Assembly (NCBI GenBank): GCA_017646745.1
Contig: JAGCLY010000022.1
Span: 1-42,297 of the forward strand
DNA from: Clostridia bacterium
GTDB lineage: Bacteria; Bacillota; Clostridia; Oscillospirales; CAG-272
Length of the DNA stretch: 42,297 nucleotides
Direction of reading: 5' to 3'
The position numbers and the translations under genes are program-made. Numbering within the stretch: position 1 is the first letter of the stretch; every line of letters begins with the position of its first letter. Under the pieces are notes generated by a model. It searched no databases. It was not told the origin of the DNA and worked only from the letters and a program-made list of their open reading frames with translations. Below are positions 39,299-42,297 of this stretch, piece by piece.

Positions 39299-42297
39299 TT
39301 ACTTCATTACCTCAAGTGTGCCGAGCTCATATCCGACAACATTATAATTCTTCGTTACAATATTGCCGTCGGCATCGTAGATAACAAGAGAGCTTATATC
39401 AACCGTGTTGGACACAGAGCCGACAGCGGTAATGCTGCCGATAACTTCGATATTAAGTCTGTGTCCATCTGCCAGCTGACCCTTGGAAACATAGTAGGTA
39501 TCGTTGGTAAGCGGCTTGGAATCGTAATACTTGCTCTCGCTGCCGGTAGCAACAACGATCTCTCTGGGATTAACCTTAATAGGAACATACTCGCCACCGT
39601 CCATAAAGTTAACCACGGTTACGATGTAATTTTCCCAGACGTCGGTGCTGCTGTTGCCGGAATAGATAGAATAGGTAAGATATTTTCTTATATCCTTGTT
39701 TATCTCATTAGAGCTGAGCGAGCCAACGTTCTTAAGAGAAATATTTATGCTGTGCATCTCAAAGCGAACGTTTGCAGGCATGCTTATGATGGCATATTCA
39801 TCAAGTCCGTAGGAGAAGCTGTGACCGTTATACTCATAGGTCTTTTCATAAAGGTAAATACTGATTATACCGTAAGCTACCTCAAGCAAGCCGTCCTCGA
39901 AAACAATGTTATATCGGTCGTTGACCTCATTGCCGCTTGGATCGTAGAGAGTAAAGCTTGTTACATAGCTGTTGGATTTACCAACGCCGTACTGGTATCC
40001 TTCAACGGTAACCTCGTATCTATAGTCATTGGCAAGAAGCTCTGCAAGGACAGGATCAAGCTCGCTGATCTTATTCTCAGCCACGAGGGGCTTGCCGTCG
40101 TAAATCTTGTGCTGATAGAGAGGTGTAACGACGATGGTCTCCTTCTTTGTCTCGGTATGATTTCCGCCGGGAATATCTAAGCCACTGCCACTGCCGGTAA
40201 CCTCAACGTTTACCCAGCCGAGGCCGTTAATATAAACCTCAACCCATGCGTGACCCTGGTTGGAGTATATCTCGCTAACCTCGCCGGCGATAGTGCTGCC
40301 AACATAACCGATGGTATATCTTGCGGGTATGCCAAGCGCACGGTAGAGCATGGTTGCCGCCGTAGCATAGTGCTGACATATACCCTCCTTATACTGATCA
40401 AGGAAGGCGATAACGATATCCTCGCTTTGGTCAAGCGCCCTGTCATATTTGAGGTTGTAGCTCGCCGCATTCTGAATATAGGCGGCAACCTTGCTTATAA
40501 CGTAAGGATCGTTTATATCAAAGCCCTGTGCGGTGATAACACCCTGCAGATATTCAAGAGTGCTCTTGTTTATCGTCAGATAGTTATCGTGAACAAACTT
40601 AGAGTATTCCCTCTCATACTCGGCCGCTTCCTCGGGCAGAGTATATGCACCGGGAGTATAGCTCCAGTTGTAGTAGTAAAGCATATATTCCTGACTTGCA
40701 TCGCCGATAGGGTGTACATCGCTGATCTGAGGATCAACATCCTTAGTAGATGCATAGTAAGGAAGAACATACTGATTGAACATCGAGGTAATTCTCATAA
40801 AGCCCTCGCCCTTGCCGGCAGACTCAAGCGCCTTGGAGGTAAGGTACGCGGCAGAGAAATTATCAAACAGCATATAATAATCATCAGCCTCGCCCCACGT
40901 ATTGCCGTTCAGGTCGCCAAAGCTCTTCAGCTTCAGATAAACCTGACCTGTAGTGGTAGAGAATATGTAGTATGCCACTGCGGGATCTCCCAATTCGGGA
41001 TCAAAGGAATCGACATCGGGCTTTAAGGGAAGACCAAGGTTGCCGTTTTCTTCAAGAGGTCCGCCGTCTACATCTCCGGGTGCGGGTGTGGGCAAGGGAG
41101 CAGGAAGAATAGGAGGATCATCCGGAACCGGCGGTTCGTCGGGAATGTCAACATTGCTCTCGAGAACCTGAAGAATTCCGTACTCCTCGATTGCAATTAT
41201 GTAATTCGAGGTAACGCTAATGCCCTCCTCATCGAACACCTCGAACTCAAGCACGTTGTACTCGGTGCCCACCTCGGTGATGGAGGTGAACCTGGGAATC
41301 CTTACATCATGGAAGCGAACAAACTCCGAGTCAACCGTTTCGTAATCATGGCAATGATGGGCCTTGCCATCATAGTACCAGGTATCAGAGCCGGTGTTTA
41401 CGTATACGTATCTATGGGTGATAGTAATAGTTCCGGGATTGAAGGTGATGTCGTAATTCTTGGTAACATCCTCAACACCGAACTTAACCACCCCAAACTC
41501 GATAAGGTTAATGCCGCCTGTTACTACATTCTTAAACTCGGGCGCACTAATGACATTCAGCGCATGGCCGTAGCAAAGGCCGTATTCACCGGGAACAAGA
41601 CTGAGTCCGCCGCCGTGATCAAGGCCGTCGTATACGCCCTCAAAGCTTGCGGAGGTAACAGTAATAGGACGCTTGGAGATATTAACGCTGCCGTAATTGC
41701 CCCTGATCTCATAGTTCTCGGTCCTGTCCTCCTCGCCGTGCATAATGTGGAAGAGAACCTCGTTTTTACCATTGGTAACCGCATCAACGTAGATAGCGGA
41801 GTCGGTGTCAACGACTATCACATGACCTGTGCAAAGTCTGTTGGCGCCGGTAACCGAGATCCTGTGATCATAGTGTCCGGTATCGTCATACATAGCGCTG
41901 ATGGAATTGGTCTGAACGTTAAGAACGCGGGGAATAACCTCTACTATACCGTAGTTAAACTCGATCTCGTAATTGTGAGTAACATCACGGCTACCGCTGC
42001 GGATCAAAACCTCGACGTGGTTTTCACCGCTATCGCTTACAAAGCGGAATTCGGTAGCATAACCGGCAGAAGCGGTGTGTCCCTTCACCAATCCATAGCT
42101 ACCGCCGACACTTATCTGAGTAAAGCTGTGGTATTGATCATCGTACATAAAGCTATCGCTCTGTGTAGTGACGGTAATAGGTCTGGGAGTAACGGTAAGG
42201 GTACCCTCAATAACAACAAGCGAATAATATTGGGTTACATCCCTGCCCGAGGAGTCAACTATGCGCACCGAGGAGAGCGAGCTGCAGCCATTGGGCG
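39299..42297 (-). CDS. MBG/Ig-like repeat protein with transglutaminase-like core (5' end outside window)
   Basis: The frame is open to the window edge, so the N-terminus and any signal peptide are missing; about 999 residues are visible. The first 370 contain MBG-like repeats of the plan 'RPITVT..S....YDG..H.....V.......GH.......' each ending in NYEI...G...V. A Pro-rich linker follows (about 385-410 from the edge). The transglutaminase-like core is next, with the Cys in KEGICQHYATAATMLYRALGIPARY and the His in GHAWVEVYINGLGWVNVEVTGSG, in which the usual final Asp is Glu. The remainder holds more MBG repeats. Likely an envelope protein that modifies or binds proteins or wall; catalysis is uncertain. 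Confidence 0.82.
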   Translation of the reverse strand, partial: PNGCSSLSSVRIVDSSGRDVTQYYSLVVIEGTLTVTPRPITVTTQSDSFMYDDQYHSFTQISVGGSYGLVKGHTASAGYATEFRFVSDSGENHVEVLIRSGSRDVTHNYEIEFNYGIVEVIPRVLNVQTNSISAMYDDTGHYDHRISVTGANRLCTGHVIVVDTDSAIYVDAVTNGKNEVLFHIMHGEEDRTENYEIRGNYGSVNISKRPITVTSASFEGVYDGLDHGGGLSLVPGEYGLCYGHALNVISAPEFKNVVTGGINLIEFGVVKFGVEDVTKNYDITFNPGTITITHRYVYVNTGSDTWYYDGKAHHCHDYETVDSEFVRFHDVRIPRFTSITEVGTEYNVLEFEVFDEEGISVTSNYIIAIEEYGILQVLESNVDIPDEPPVPDDPPILPAPLPTPAPGDVDGGPLEENGNLGLPLKPDVDSFDPELGDPAVAYYIFSTTTGQVYLKLKSFGDLNGNTWGEADDYYMLFDNFSAAYLTSKALESAGKGEGFMRITSMFNQYVLPYYASTKDVDPQISDVHPIGDASQEYMLYYYNWSYTPGAYTLPEEAAEYEREYSKFVHDNYLTINKSTLEYLQGVITAQGFDINDPYVISKVAAYIQNAASYNLKYDRALDQSEDIVIAFLDQYKEGICQHYATAATMLYRALGIPARYTIGYVGSTIAGEVSEIYSNQGHAWVEVYINGLGWVNVEVTGSGSGLDIPGGNHTETKKETIVVTPLYQHKIYDGKPLVAENKISELDPVLAELLANDYRYEVTVEGYQYGVGKSNSYVTSFTLYDPSGNEVNDRYNIVFEDGLLEVAYGIISIYLYEKTYEYNGHSFSYGLDEYAIISMPANVRFEMHSINISLKNVGSLSSNEINKDIRKYLTYSIYSGNSSTDVWENYIVTVVNFMDGGEYVPIKVNPREIVVATGSESKYYDSKPLTNDTYYVSKGQLADGHRLNIEVIGSITAVGSVSNTVDISSLVIYDADGNIVTKNYNVVGYELGTLEVMK

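Noticed and set aside
38930-40180. Plus-strand open frame across the membrane-protein and MBG/transglutaminase genes
   Set aside because: It bridges two real minus-strand genes and their gap; no domain or ribosome site is visible.

Overview
The window looks like a chromosomal segment of a low-GC Gram-positive anaerobe, most likely an uncultured gut-type member of the Clostridia. The signs are the Bacillota-type order pth-mfd, a DUF1385-prmC-ddl-...-rex-dnaD-dnaI housekeeping operon, an oxygen-sensitive class III ribonucleotide reductase with NrdR boxes, strong Shine-Dalgarno sequences, consensus sigma-A promoters and a WXG100/FtsK locus. I cannot name a genus.

Layout. 1-2341 (minus): a promoter, a conserved protein of uncertain function, pth (peptidyl-tRNA hydrolase) and the 5' part of mfd, which runs off the window. 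2377-5129 (minus): a membrane-anchored, BspA-like leucine-rich-repeat protein with its own promoter and terminator. 5277-5692 (plus): the N-terminal stump of a phage-type replisome organiser. 5836-15333 (plus): an eleven-gene housekeeping operon (DUF1385 membrane protein, prmC, ddl, murI-like, rbfA, galU, rimI, tsaD, rex, dnaD, dnaI) ending in a bidirectional terminator. 15352-19873 (minus): trxB, an nrdD fused to a thioredoxin-like domain, and nrdG. 20063-20138 (plus): tRNA-Pro(CGG).

20217-37422 (minus) is the exciting part. One strong promoter precedes a long gene array: WXG100-like proteins, a coiled-coil protein, a B-box zinc-finger membrane protein, a 54-residue microprotein, a UBC-fold E2-like protein, a JAMM/JAB isopeptidase, a ThiF-type E1-like adenylating enzyme, a small coiled-coil protein and a 1458-residue FtsK/SpoIIIE ATPase without transmembrane segments. 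It continues into a zinc-ribbon protein and a cargo region: a WXG100-fused ADP-ribosyltransferase with a possible immunity protein, a WXG100-fused WHH (HNH) nuclease with a SUKH immunity protein, and a papain-fold putative toxin. Beyond these lie a glycine-rich membrane protein, a small protein and a PPP-family phosphatase. My reading is a type-VII-secretion-like toxin-delivery locus wired to a ubiquitin-like conjugation/deconjugation module. The usual EsaA/EssA/EssB membrane parts and a YukD-type ubiquitin-like protein are not seen here; the 54-residue protein is a candidate modifier or adaptor.

37641-42297 (minus): a multi-pass membrane protein and a large protein with MBG/Ig-like repeats around a transglutaminase-like core, truncated by the window edge.

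A second theme, confined to about 7-17 kb, is a family of short tandem repeats (units like AATGCAG and GAATTCGAAATTC). They lie between genes but also enter coding sequence: the C-terminus of the DUF1385 protein and the linker joining NrdD to its thioredoxin domain. All functional calls are from reading motifs by eye; no database search was run.
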